A stretch of DNA of 64,000 nt from Proteiniphilum acetatigenes DSM 18083. Lineage in GTDB: Bacteria > Bacteroidota > Bacteroidia > Bacteroidales > Dysgonomonadaceae. Every line of letters begins with the position of its first letter. The stretch's first letter is position 1. The notes beneath the pieces were generated by a model. That model made no database searches. It had not been told where the DNA came from and saw only the letters and a program-made list of their open reading frames with translations. Of this stretch, positions 17,490 through 25,899 are shown piece by piece. The stretch spans positions 123,164 through 187,163 of the forward strand of contig NZ_KB905698.1 in the NCBI RefSeq assembly GCF_000380985.1, read 5' to 3'. The position numbers and the translations under genes are program-made.

Positions 17490-19064
17490 ATGAAAATAAA
17501 AATACACGCTATATCGAACCAAATGATAAAATGGATGAAATCCGGTGCAATAGTTGTACTGATTCTGTTAAGTACTTTTATGTCACGCATATATGCACAA
17601 ATGCCTAAAAAGAAATGTCACGAGAGTACGGAAAAACCAAATATTCTGTTGGTTATCAGTGATCAGTTAAATTGGGATTATATTTCGGCTATGGGTAATT
17701 CCTATGTCAAAACCCCTAATATAGACCGGTTGTGTCGGACAGGGGTTCGTTTCGACCGCGCATATGCTATTAATCCGGTAAGTATTCCTTCACGGGTAAG
17801 CATGTTTACGGCGGCACGTCCCAGCAAATTCGGAGTATTTGTCCCTGATGAAATAGAGGCAGAGCACACAAATATCGTACCGTATGTCAGAGAAAAGAAA
17901 ATAGCTTTTCATTTGCAACAGCAAGGCTATAAAACTTATTATGGAGGCAAGACACATTTTCGGTTCTCCCCAAAAGATATGGGGTTTGAAATATATGCGG
18001 GCAGTGAAGAATACCGCGGTGTAGATTGCGTACCGAAAGCAATCGCAAAACTGAAAAAACATGCAGCCGACCACTCTGATCAACCTTTTTTCATGGTCGC
18101 CTCTTTAATGAATCCACATGATATATGTTATGCACATATCAAAGATAACCGTTTTGATATGGAGCAAATTCTAGAGCGGACAGACGGGGAAGGGTGGAAA
18201 GCAAAATTGAGGGTATCAGTATTGGAAAATCTGAAAATTCCTGAGGGAGAACCCGGAGCCGGAGAATACAAACCTATTGATTATTATCTTCGTCAGGCTC
18301 CTCCTCTGCCCGATAATTATATGCCGCAGGAGAATGAGCCGAGCATCATTTCAGGTATCGGAGAAGAGAAAGGGATGGCTTCGGCATTCGGAAGGTATAG
18401 GGGACAATATGATGAAACCGACTGGTTACTACATCGATACGCATATTGTCGATTTGTAGAGGATTTCGATAGAGAACTCGGCCTGTTACTTGATGGTCTA
18501 GAAGCAAGCGGAATGGCAGAGAATACTTTTATTATTTTCACGAGCGATCATGGAGAATCTTTAGGAAGTCATCAAATGGCAGGAAAAGGGTTCTTCTTTG
18601 ATGAAGTATGTCATGTACCTTTCATCATAAGCCATCATAGTATTGATGGGGGACGGGTAGATTCAGTAAATCTGATATGTAATGGTCTGGATCTTATCCC
18701 TTCCGTCTTCGAATTGGCAGGTGCTGGCGCTGATCCGACATGGGAAGGAAAAAGTATTATTCCTCTCTTACATGACGCTAACCATAAGTTGGACAGAGAT
18801 ATCATTCCTGTTGAATTTGTCTCCGGTATGGGAATTATCACCCATAATTTCTACTATGGTATATATACGAGTGGCAAAGCAAATAACGAGCAACTTTATG
18901 ATATAAGAAAAAGACCATTGCAAATGGAGAATGACGCTTTAGATCCTGCATACAGTAAGGTCTTGGATGATCATCGACATCACTTTAAAACCGCACATCG
19001 GGAAACGCTGGTACGGTATGGTCATCCTGAAGTATTTATGAGATATTTAAATGACAAACAATAG
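17490..19064 (+). CDS. sulfatase (choline-sulfatase/iduronate-sulfatase-like), serine type
   Basis: This is an exported family S1 sulfatase of 524 residues that hydrolyses a sulfate ester. The formylglycine site is SIPSR (Ser98), so it needs a radical-SAM maturase (anSME) for activation. Metal-site motifs are seen at NILLVISDQLNWD, TGVRFDRAYA and FTSDHGESLGSHQM. It ends in the usual short C-terminal subdomain. The frame opens 33 residues before the signal core (IKWMKSGAIVVLILLS); ATG 17523 or 17532 would give a more ordinary signal peptide. It lies 20 bases after GH3 and 9 before the next sulfatase start. The leaving sugar is unknown. Confidence 0.92.
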   Translation: MKIKIHAISNQMIKWMKSGAIVVLILLSTFMSRIYAQMPKKKCHESTEKPNILLVISDQLNWDYISAMGNSYVKTPNIDRLCRTGVRFDRAYAINPVSIPSRVSMFTAARPSKFGVFVPDEIEAEHTNIVPYVREKKIAFHLQQQGYKTYYGGKTHFRFSPKDMGFEIYAGSEEYRGVDCVPKAIAKLKKHAADHSDQPFFMVASLMNPHDICYAHIKDNRFDMEQILERTDGEGWKAKLRVSVLENLKIPEGEPGAGEYKPIDYYLRQAPPLPDNYMPQENEPSIISGIGEEKGMASAFGRYRGQYDETDWLLHRYAYCRFVEDFDRELGLLLDGLEASGMAENTFIIFTSDHGESLGSHQMAGKGFFFDEVCHVPFIISHHSIDGGRVDSVNLICNGLDLIPSVFELAGAGADPTWEGKSIIPLLHDANHKLDRDIIPVEFVSGMGIITHNFYYGIYTSGKANNEQLYDIRKRPLQMENDALDPAYSKVLDDHRHHFKTAHRETLVRYGHPEVFMRYLNDKQ

Positions 19065-19076
19065 ATATTTAGATTG

Positions 19077-20933
19077 ATGAAAAAATATTTAGTTATCCTC
19101 TTATTGCTGTCTCTGTTTTATTTTGCTCAGGCACAGCAAAAGAAGAATACACGCCCCAATATTATTTGGCTTGTCAGTGAAGACAACAGCCCGTTCCTGG
19201 GTTGTTACGGCGACACATATGCCAACACTCCCTACCTTGATAAGCTTGCATCGGAAGGGGTACTTTTCGAACAGGCATTCTCAAATGCTCCGGTGAGTGC
19301 CCCTTCCAGATCTACACTTATTACAGGTGTTTATTCCACCACAATGGGAACCGAAAACATGAGAAGCCAGTACCCGGTACCGGATTTTATCAGGCTGTTT
19401 CCGGAGTATCTGAGAAAAGCCGGATATTATACAGTGAATAAAGCAAAGACGGATTACAACATGTCTCCTTTGGAAGATAGGATGAATGGCGCATGGGATG
19501 ATTCATCGCTCAAAGCTACCTATAAGAACCGGAAGCCGGGACAACCATTCTTTGCGATGTACAATTCTTCCATCACACATGAAAGTTCCCTCCACTCAAG
19601 AAAAGACACCTTAAGACATGATCCGGAGAAGGTGCCTATCCCACCCTACCACCCTCGTACCCCCGAGATGAGACATGATTGGGCGCAATATTATGACCGG
19701 ATGGAGCAGATGGACAATTGGGTAGGCAATATATTGGAAGAGTTGGAAAAAGAAGGTCTGGCGGAAAATACAATTGTGTTTTATTTCAGTGATCACGGAG
19801 GTGTACTGGGCAGGAGCAAAAGATTCCTTTACGAAGCCGGCCTGCATGTGCCGCTCATTATACGTATCCCGAAAAAGTTTACGCATCTGGTGGCTGAAAA
19901 GGCCGGAACGAGAAGTAGCCGTATGGTCTCTTTTATTGATTTTGCCCCCACTGTATTAAGCCTTGCCGGTATACCTATACCCGAATACATGCAAGGCGAA
20001 GAATTTCTTGGAAAAATAAAGGACAGGACTGAAACACCGGCATATGGATATAGGGGGCGTATGGATGCGGGTGTTGACCTTAGCAGAACAGTGCGCAAAG
20101 GAAAATATCGATATATCCGGAATTATATGCCCCATAAAATATGGGGGCAATACATAGAATACCTCTGGAAGGCCCCCTCCATGCCTTCATGGGAGAATGC
20201 ATATAATAAAAAACAATTGAATGCAGTTCAAAGCGCTTTTTGGGAAAGCAAACCGTTCGAAGAGTTGTATGATTGTGAAGCAGACCCTCATAATATATAC
20301 AATCTGGCGCATAATGAATCCTATGAAGGAATTCTGGAGCAGATGCGCATGAGTTTGGATAACTGGCAGGTTGCTACGAATGACCTGGGATTTATTCCCG
20401 AACCAATGATAGAAGAAATCAGTAAAACCATATCCCTGTATGAATGGGCCAAAGGCGATAGATATCCGTTGGTAAAAATATTGGAAACAGCATCAGCAGC
20501 GGCATCCGGAGATACAAAAACATTGCCGCTACTTATGGAACGGCTTCGGGATAAAAATGCAGTCGTACGCTATTGGGCAGCAACCGGATGCCGCATATTA
20601 AAAACCAAAGCACAAGCAGCTAAACCTCTATTGTTGGAAATGGCAAATCACGACGATGAAATCTCCGTAAGAAATGTTGCGGCAGAGGCATTATATTATT
20701 TGGGAGAACAAAAAATAGCAGTAGAAGTATTAAGTCGATCTGTCTCAAGCCCCGACATCATGATACGTGTACAGTCCTTAAACATACTACAGCAATTTGG
20801 CCAGGATGCATTACCGGTACTGCCACTGGCACAAAAGATACTTGATATTGACCCAAAACGAAGTGAATATGATGTTTCGGCGGCTAAAGGATTCATAAGG
20901 GCGATGGAATATTATAAAAGCAATGGAAAATAA
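19077..20933 (+). CDS. sulfatase with C-terminal HEAT-like repeat domain, serine type
   Basis: This is a second S1 sulfatase (618 residues) with a clear signal peptide (FYFAQAQ). The formylglycine serine is Ser74 in SAPSR. Metal-binding segments are IIWLVSEDNSP near the N-terminus (unusual: an E replaces the first D of the common DD pair) and FYFSDHGGVLGRSKR. Beyond about residue 460 a helical domain follows with repeated units such as LPLLMERLRDKNAVVRYWAA and LLLEMANHDDEISVRNVAAE, typical of HEAT-type scaffolds. Similar heparan N-sulfatase-like proteins in Bacteroidota carry such extensions. The start was set at ATG 19077 rather than TTG 19074. Confidence 0.9.
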   Translation: MKKYLVILLLLSLFYFAQAQQKKNTRPNIIWLVSEDNSPFLGCYGDTYANTPYLDKLASEGVLFEQAFSNAPVSAPSRSTLITGVYSTTMGTENMRSQYPVPDFIRLFPEYLRKAGYYTVNKAKTDYNMSPLEDRMNGAWDDSSLKATYKNRKPGQPFFAMYNSSITHESSLHSRKDTLRHDPEKVPIPPYHPRTPEMRHDWAQYYDRMEQMDNWVGNILEELEKEGLAENTIVFYFSDHGGVLGRSKRFLYEAGLHVPLIIRIPKKFTHLVAEKAGTRSSRMVSFIDFAPTVLSLAGIPIPEYMQGEEFLGKIKDRTETPAYGYRGRMDAGVDLSRTVRKGKYRYIRNYMPHKIWGQYIEYLWKAPSMPSWENAYNKKQLNAVQSAFWESKPFEELYDCEADPHNIYNLAHNESYEGILEQMRMSLDNWQVATNDLGFIPEPMIEEISKTISLYEWAKGDRYPLVKILETASAAASGDTKTLPLLMERLRDKNAVVRYWAATGCRILKTKAQAAKPLLLEMANHDDEISVRNVAAEALYYLGEQKIAVEVLSRSVSSPDIMIRVQSLNILQQFGQDALPVLPLAQKILDIDPKRSEYDVSAAKGFIRAMEYYKSNGK

Positions 20934-20966
20934 TTGGGGTGTGAAACTAAAAAATAAAACAATCAT

Positions 20967-22964
20967 ATGAAAAATCTTAAGGCATTACTTTTTTTATTAT
21001 TTGCCATTCCATCATTTATTCTCGGGCAAACAAAGGATGAAATCAATGTGGATATCTGCATTTATGGAGGTAGCTCTGCGGGTGTTGTAGCTGCATATAC
21101 AGCTATCAAAGCAGGAAAAACAGCCGTTATTATAGAACCCAGCGGAAGAGTGGGAGGATTAAGTTCCGGAGGACTTGGAATGACAGACATAGGGAATAAA
21201 TATGTGGTTACCGGGTTGGCGCTGGACTTTTACCGCAAATTAGGAGCATATTACGGAAATCTGGAAAACTGGATCTTCGAGCCAAAAGTAGCCTTATTTG
21301 TTTTTCACGAGTATATCAGAGAAGCGGATATCAACATCGTCTACAATCGACAGTTGATCGACGTGAAAAAAGAAAATAATAGTATAAAGGAAATTACGGT
21401 AACCAATTTAGATGAATCAAATGGGCCCCAATTAAAAGTGAAGGCAAAGATGTTCCTGGATTGTACCTACGAGGGTGATTTGATGGCGATGGCAGGAGTA
21501 AGCTATACGATTGGTCGTGAGAATAACAACGTATACAATGAGACCCTGAACGGTGTACAATTTCTCACCGGGCATCAATTCCCCGACGGGGTAGATCCTT
21601 ATAAGGTGAAAGGCGACCCTTCCAGTGGACTGCTTTGGGGTGTTAACAATGAAACGTTGAAACCAAACGGTACAGGAGATAAGAAGGTACAGGCGTATAA
21701 TTACCGCATTGCCCTCACCAATGATCCGGACAACAGGATACCTATCACAGAGCCCGACAATTATGATCCCGAACGATATGAATTATTGGTAAGGCAGAAA
21801 GAGATTCAGCCCTGGAAAGGATTGAACGATGTTTTCATTTGGAGTTTGATGCCTAACAACAAAACCGATATCAATAACCGTAACGGCATGTCGACAGATA
21901 TGATCGGAGCCAACTGGGATTATCCGGAAGCAGACTACCACGCACGGAAGAAAATCATTAAAGCCCACGAGGATTATACCAAGGGGCTATTGTATTTTGT
22001 GGGAAATGATCCCGCCATTCCCGAATTTATCCGGAATGAGATGAATAAATGGGGATATCCGAAAGATGAGTATGTTGAGAATAACCATTGGACCCCACAG
22101 CTCTACATCCGCGAAGCCAGGAGAATGATCAGCGATCTAGTCATGACTCAACACCATTGTCAAGGCAGAGAAATAGCTACAGATGCTATTGGCTACGCTG
22201 CCTACACGATGGATTCTCATAACTGCGACAGGTTAGTGGTGAACGGCATGGTGAAAAATGAAGGGAATGTGGAAGTGGGAGGTTTCCCGCCGTTCCCTAT
22301 CTCTTACCGCTCCATTGTTCCGAAAAGGAAGGAAGTGAATAATCTCCTGGTTCCCGTATGCCTGTCCGCATCCCATATTGCTTTTGGGTCTATACGAATG
22401 GAACCCGTATTCATGGTGCTGGCACAATCAGCGTCTGTGGCGGCCTGTTTGGCTATTGATCAGGGTATTTCCGTACAAGATGTCCAGACAGATGAAATCA
22501 ATGAAATACTGAAGGTTAACCCCAAGGCTGATTTCCGTAAACCAGACATACTGGTTCAGGTATCAGACAGCCCATTGATCGAGATAAAAGGAGATTGGAA
22601 GAGTGTGCCATTAAGGGGGTATGGAAGATTTCATCTGGAGAACAGTGCAACTACAGATAACGAATATGTTAAGTTTAACTTTGAAAGCAATGCTATATCA
22701 GGCAGATACAAAACATATTATTACCTGCCAAGATTACAGTCGGGCACCAAATCCGTTACTTTAGAACTATTCAACGGAGAAGAGAAACAAATACTCAATC
22801 TTAGCCTGGATGACGTGAAAATTGAGGGACAAACCAGCAGTACATGGGTGCATATCGGAGAATTTAATTTCAGTTTTTCTGCAAAGCCCTATATAAAAGT
22901 AATATCAACCAAAATGGACGGCAGTGTAGCAGCTAACGCTATATTGCTGGTCCCTGAAGATTAA
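20967..22964 (+). CDS. exported FAD-dependent oxidoreductase with C-terminal beta domain
   Basis: This 665-residue flavoprotein has a signal peptide ending ILGQ. The FAD site is DICIYGGSSAGVVAAYTAI with VGGLSSGGLGMTDIGN behind it. Family blocks [45 protein letters not shown] and [19 protein letters not shown] are all present. After residue ~525 there is a beta-rich domain of about 130 residues (RGYGRFHLENSATTDNEY, then YYYLPRLQSGTKSVTLELF) resembling carbohydrate-binding domains attached to xanthan-lyase-annotated proteins. The reaction is inferred only. It ends the first dense operon; a partial intergenic repeat follows. Confidence 0.87.
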   Translation: MKNLKALLFLLFAIPSFILGQTKDEINVDICIYGGSSAGVVAAYTAIKAGKTAVIIEPSGRVGGLSSGGLGMTDIGNKYVVTGLALDFYRKLGAYYGNLENWIFEPKVALFVFHEYIREADINIVYNRQLIDVKKENNSIKEITVTNLDESNGPQLKVKAKMFLDCTYEGDLMAMAGVSYTIGRENNNVYNETLNGVQFLTGHQFPDGVDPYKVKGDPSSGLLWGVNNETLKPNGTGDKKVQAYNYRIALTNDPDNRIPITEPDNYDPERYELLVRQKEIQPWKGLNDVFIWSLMPNNKTDINNRNGMSTDMIGANWDYPEADYHARKKIIKAHEDYTKGLLYFVGNDPAIPEFIRNEMNKWGYPKDEYVENNHWTPQLYIREARRMISDLVMTQHHCQGREIATDAIGYAAYTMDSHNCDRLVVNGMVKNEGNVEVGGFPPFPISYRSIVPKRKEVNNLLVPVCLSASHIAFGSIRMEPVFMVLAQSASVAACLAIDQGISVQDVQTDEINEILKVNPKADFRKPDILVQVSDSPLIEIKGDWKSVPLRGYGRFHLENSATTDNEYVKFNFESNAISGRYKTYYYLPRLQSGTKSVTLELFNGEEKQILNLSLDDVKIEGQTSSTWVHIGEFNFSFSAKPYIKVISTKMDGSVAANAILLVPED

Positions 22965-22971
22965 ATAATCG

Positions 22972-23057
22972 TATAAAACGAGCATGAGAACCGTTCTAAC
23001 ACAAATACATGTTTAGAGCGAATTCCCTACGACACCTTTATAAATAATTTTAATCAT
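22972..23057 (+). repeat. dispersed intergenic repeat, 5' half, joined to start-codon leader
   Basis: AAACGAGCATGAGAACCG, then ACACAAATACATG and AGCGAATTCC align with the first half of the copies at 25612 and 34632. The hairpin half is missing: the element jumps from CACCTTTA to the leader TTTTAATCATATG, which includes the start codon of the next gene. Confidence 0.6.
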
Positions 23058-24083
23058 ATGGAACATAACAATCCTGTATCCCGAAAATTGAACCGGAGAG
23101 GTTTTTTAAGCACTACTGCAGTGATAGCAGCCGGCACACTAATTCCTAAAGTCTTCTCCTGTGGAAGTAACAAACAGTCAGGCAAATCGCCCCGAATAAC
23201 AGGTTTCATACCTGACTCGAAATATGCAGGAGTCCAAATAGGGGCGATTACATACAGTTTCCGTAGTCTGAAAGGCGGACTGGAAACAACCCTCAATGCA
23301 TGTGCAGAAGCGGGGATAAGTTCTGTAGAGCTCATGGGGACAGACGTTGAGGATTATCTCGGCGCTCCAAAAAATCCGGTCAAACGTCAACCAAATGCAC
23401 AAAATCCTCTGACTTCGGAGGAGAAAAACACTATCGAAAAATACAAAAGCGAAGTGAAAGAATGGAGAAAAAGCAGAGGAACTCCTGACTTATATGCACA
23501 GCTACGTAAGAAATTCAATGACAGAGGTGTAAATATTCACATTTACAAATGGCTTGCCGGAACCAGTGAAACGGAAATCGATTATTCTTTTAAAGTGGCA
23601 AAAGCGCTTGGCGCTATTGGTATTACGGCTGAAATAAACGATGACAATGCACGATTGTTAGGCCCGGTAGCGGAAAGAAACGGAATGTATGCCATTCTTC
23701 ACAATCATTATCAATATGCCGAACCTGATTTTGATGTGGATAAATTACTGGCTTACTCTCCGGCAAATATGCTGAATTTTGATATTGGCCACTATTTCGG
23801 TTCTACCGGTTTAAATCCGACTGAATTTATCCGCAATTATCATGACCGGATAGCCAGTATTCATCTGAAAGATAAAACAAGTGTAGGTAATGTAATCCAG
23901 AAGAACACGAATCAGGTTTGGGGTCAAGGAGAAACTCCCATAGCTGAAGTTCTTCACCTTATCAGAGACCAAAAATGGCCTATCTATTGCGATATTGAAC
24001 TTGAATATCCTGTCACACCTTGGTCTTCCTCTGTAAAGGAGGTGAAAACCTGCAGGGAATATTGTCGACAAATTCTGTTGTAA
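23058..24083 (+). CDS. Tat-exported sugar phosphate isomerase/epimerase-like protein
   Basis: This 341-residue protein has the TIM-barrel fold of the xylose-isomerase-like/AP-endonuclease-2 superfamily. The N-terminus has a twin-arginine motif (NRRGFLSTT) and a hydrophobic stretch ending in VFSC, so it is probably exported folded, possibly as a lipoprotein. Metal-ligand candidates are SSVELMG, ILHNHYQYAEPDFDVDK, FDIGHYFGSTG, SIHLKDKT and IYCDIELEY. The last two are the usual aspartate/glutamate positions. Export outside the cytoplasm argues against a phosphorylated sugar; isomerisation or epimerisation of an oxidised sugar is an inference from its neighbours. A close paralogue lies at 44750. 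Confidence 0.85.
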   Translation: MEHNNPVSRKLNRRGFLSTTAVIAAGTLIPKVFSCGSNKQSGKSPRITGFIPDSKYAGVQIGAITYSFRSLKGGLETTLNACAEAGISSVELMGTDVEDYLGAPKNPVKRQPNAQNPLTSEEKNTIEKYKSEVKEWRKSRGTPDLYAQLRKKFNDRGVNIHIYKWLAGTSETEIDYSFKVAKALGAIGITAEINDDNARLLGPVAERNGMYAILHNHYQYAEPDFDVDKLLAYSPANMLNFDIGHYFGSTGLNPTEFIRNYHDRIASIHLKDKTSVGNVIQKNTNQVWGQGETPIAEVLHLIRDQKWPIYCDIELEYPVTPWSSSVKEVKTCREYCRQILL

Positions 24084-24137
24084 TCCAATGCCGCGAAACG
24101 AATCCCGATCATCTATTTTTAAATATATAATAAACAA

Positions 24138-25583
24138 ATGATCACCTTCTTTATTTCGATAATAGCCCTCCTGGCGGGATATGGGTTCTACTCTAAATAC
24201 CTGGAACGTGTGATGAAAGTCGATCCTACGCGAACTACACCAGCCACCACCTTGAACGATGGCGTAGATTATGTGCCCATGTCTTGGTGGCGCGTATTCC
24301 TGATACAATTCCTGAATATTGCCGGATTGGGCCCCATTTTTGGCGCCATTGCAGGGGCAATGTGGGGGCCGGTCGCTTTTCTATGGATTGTACTGGGAAC
24401 TGTTTTTGCAGGAGGCGTACATGACTATTTCTCCGGGATGCTTTCGGTCAGGCACGATGGTAAAAATATCACCGAGATAATAGGGATTTATTTGGGAAAG
24501 TATGCCAAGCAGGTCATGAGAATTTTCGCTGTTGTTCTATTGATCCTTGTAGGCGTTGTCTTTATTTCCGGACCGGCAGGGTTACTGGCCGGTCTTACCC
24601 CGCAATCTCTCGATTTTACTTTTTGGGTATGGGTGATATTCATCTATTATATATTGGCCACTCTCCTTCCTATTGACAAGGTTATCGGGAAGATTTATCC
24701 CGTTTTCGGATTCGCACTGCTTTTCATGGCTGTCAGTTTAATTATCTCGTTAATAGTAAAAGGATATCATATCCCTGAACTGACCGCGGAGAATTTCAAA
24801 AATTTTCATCACAATAAAGAAAACCTCCCTATTTTTCCCATGATGTTCATTACCATCGCATGTGGGGCGATATCGGGTTTCCATGCCACACAATCGCCTC
24901 TGATGGCGCGTTGTCTGAAAAATGAGAAAGAGGGGAGAAAGGTCTTTTATGGTGCTATGGTAACCGAAGGTGTGGTAGCTTTGGTATGGGCCGCGATCAG
25001 TATGAGTTTCTTTGGCGGTATGAAAGGGCTTAACGAGGTGATGACAGCACAGAAAGGGAACGCAGCATGGGTGGTGAATGAAGTTTCCTATTCATTGCTG
25101 GGAGCATTCGGTGCAGTATTGGCAATCTTAGGCGTTGTGGCCGCACCGATCACATCGGGAGATACGGCTTTCCGAAGCGCCCGGCTGACAATCGCCGATC
25201 TCTTCAAAACATCCCAGAAACCTCTCAGGAATCGTTTGATAATTACTGTTCCCCTGTTCGCTATCGGTTTCCTGCTGACCAGAATCAATTTCGACGTGAT
25301 ATGGCGCTATTTTGCATGGGCAAACCAAACACTGGCAACCGTCGTTCTATGGACCATCACTATATATTTATTACAAAAAAAGCGAAGGCATTATCTGATA
25401 ACACTGATTCCTGCATTATTTATGACAGCGGTAGTGACTACATATATCATGCTGGCGCCTGAAGGATTTTCATTACCTACTCCGGTCTCGTATGGCATAG
25501 GATTATTCTTTGTTATTTTGACGCTCGCACTATTTTTAATTTATAAGAAATGTATCATTAAAAAATCCGTGAAGCACATGTAA
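24138..25583 (+). CDS. CstA-family inner-membrane permease
   Basis: This is an integral membrane protein of 481 residues with a dozen or more hydrophobic helices, belonging to the carbon-starvation protein A family. Family blocks are FLNIAGLGPIFGAIAGAMWG, GGVHDYFSGMLSVRHDGK, AGLTPQSLDFTFWVWVIF and GAISGFHATQSPLMARC. E. coli CstA and its relative take up peptides or pyruvate; here, beside exported sugar enzymes, import of a small breakdown product such as a keto acid is possible but unproven. It is shorter than E. coli CstA (~700). A near-identical paralogue lies at 43262. Confidence 0.88.
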   Translation: MITFFISIIALLAGYGFYSKYLERVMKVDPTRTTPATTLNDGVDYVPMSWWRVFLIQFLNIAGLGPIFGAIAGAMWGPVAFLWIVLGTVFAGGVHDYFSGMLSVRHDGKNITEIIGIYLGKYAKQVMRIFAVVLLILVGVVFISGPAGLLAGLTPQSLDFTFWVWVIFIYYILATLLPIDKVIGKIYPVFGFALLFMAVSLIISLIVKGYHIPELTAENFKNFHHNKENLPIFPMMFITIACGAISGFHATQSPLMARCLKNEKEGRKVFYGAMVTEGVVALVWAAISMSFFGGMKGLNEVMTAQKGNAAWVVNEVSYSLLGAFGAVLAILGVVAAPITSGDTAFRSARLTIADLFKTSQKPLRNRLIITVPLFAIGFLLTRINFDVIWRYFAWANQTLATVVLWTITIYLLQKKRRHYLITLIPALFMTAVVTTYIMLAPEGFSLPTPVSYGIGLFFVILTLALFLIYKKCIIKKSVKHM

Positions 25584-25611
25584 GGGCGGAAGTGGAAAGA
25601 TTCAGATTTCC

Positions 25612-25842
25612 TTTTGAAACGAGCATGTAAATCATTACACGCAAGAACATGATTAAAAGCGAGTTCCATATGATACCTTTGAACTATTTCGATAAGCTAG
25701 ATGAGCAGAGCCAAGCTTGCTTGAGCTATGCCATAGCGAGAATTGTAAATCGAGGAGCGAAGGCGACTCAATTGACAACCGAGGAGCGAAGGCGACTCAA
25801 ATAGTCTAAATAAATTGAAAATCCATAGTTTTAATCATATGA
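25612..25842 (+). repeat. dispersed intergenic repeat, full copy with tandem insertion
   Basis: The element starts at GAAACGAGCATG and ends with the leader TTTTAATCATATG at 25830-25842. The inner hairpin is AGC-CAAGC-TT-GCTTG-(A)-GCT at 25709-25727. Outer arms ACTATTT (25683-25689) and AAATAGT (25799-25805) are kept although a tandem duplication separates them. The ATG at its end opens only an eight-codon frame (MKMMFHSI), so here the repeat is not joined directly to a gene. It fills most of the 316-base gap between the permease and the next sulfatase. Confidence 0.75.
25741..25798 (+). repeat. 29-bp tandem direct duplication inside the intergenic repeat
   Basis: Two head-to-tail units, 25741-25769 and 25770-25798, both start AATTG and end in the identical CGAGGAGCGAAGGCGACTC; they differ only in the five bases between (TAAAT versus ACAAC). 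Other copies of the repeat lack this insertion. Confidence 0.8.
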
Positions 25843-25867
25843 AAATGATGTTTCACTCTATTTGATA

Positions 25868-25875
25868 TAACTTTG
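25868..25875 (+). promoter_or_regulatory. candidate -7 box for the sulfatase pair
   Basis: TAACTTTG fits TAnnTTTG and lies 24 bases before the ATG at 25900. It would give a very short leader and separates the sulfatases from the upstream permease. No good -33 box is seen. Confidence 0.4.
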
Positions 25876-25899
25876 AAAAAATAACGCGAACGAAACAAT

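Noticed and set aside
24138..25583. CstA-family gene as a general starvation gene unrelated to the locus
   Set aside because: A second near-identical copy is found in the same kind of gene set at 43262, so the link with the glycan cassette is unlikely to be chance.
25741..25798. Possible CRISPR repeats
   Set aside because: Only two units, directly abutting with no spacers, inside a dispersed repeat, and no cas genes.
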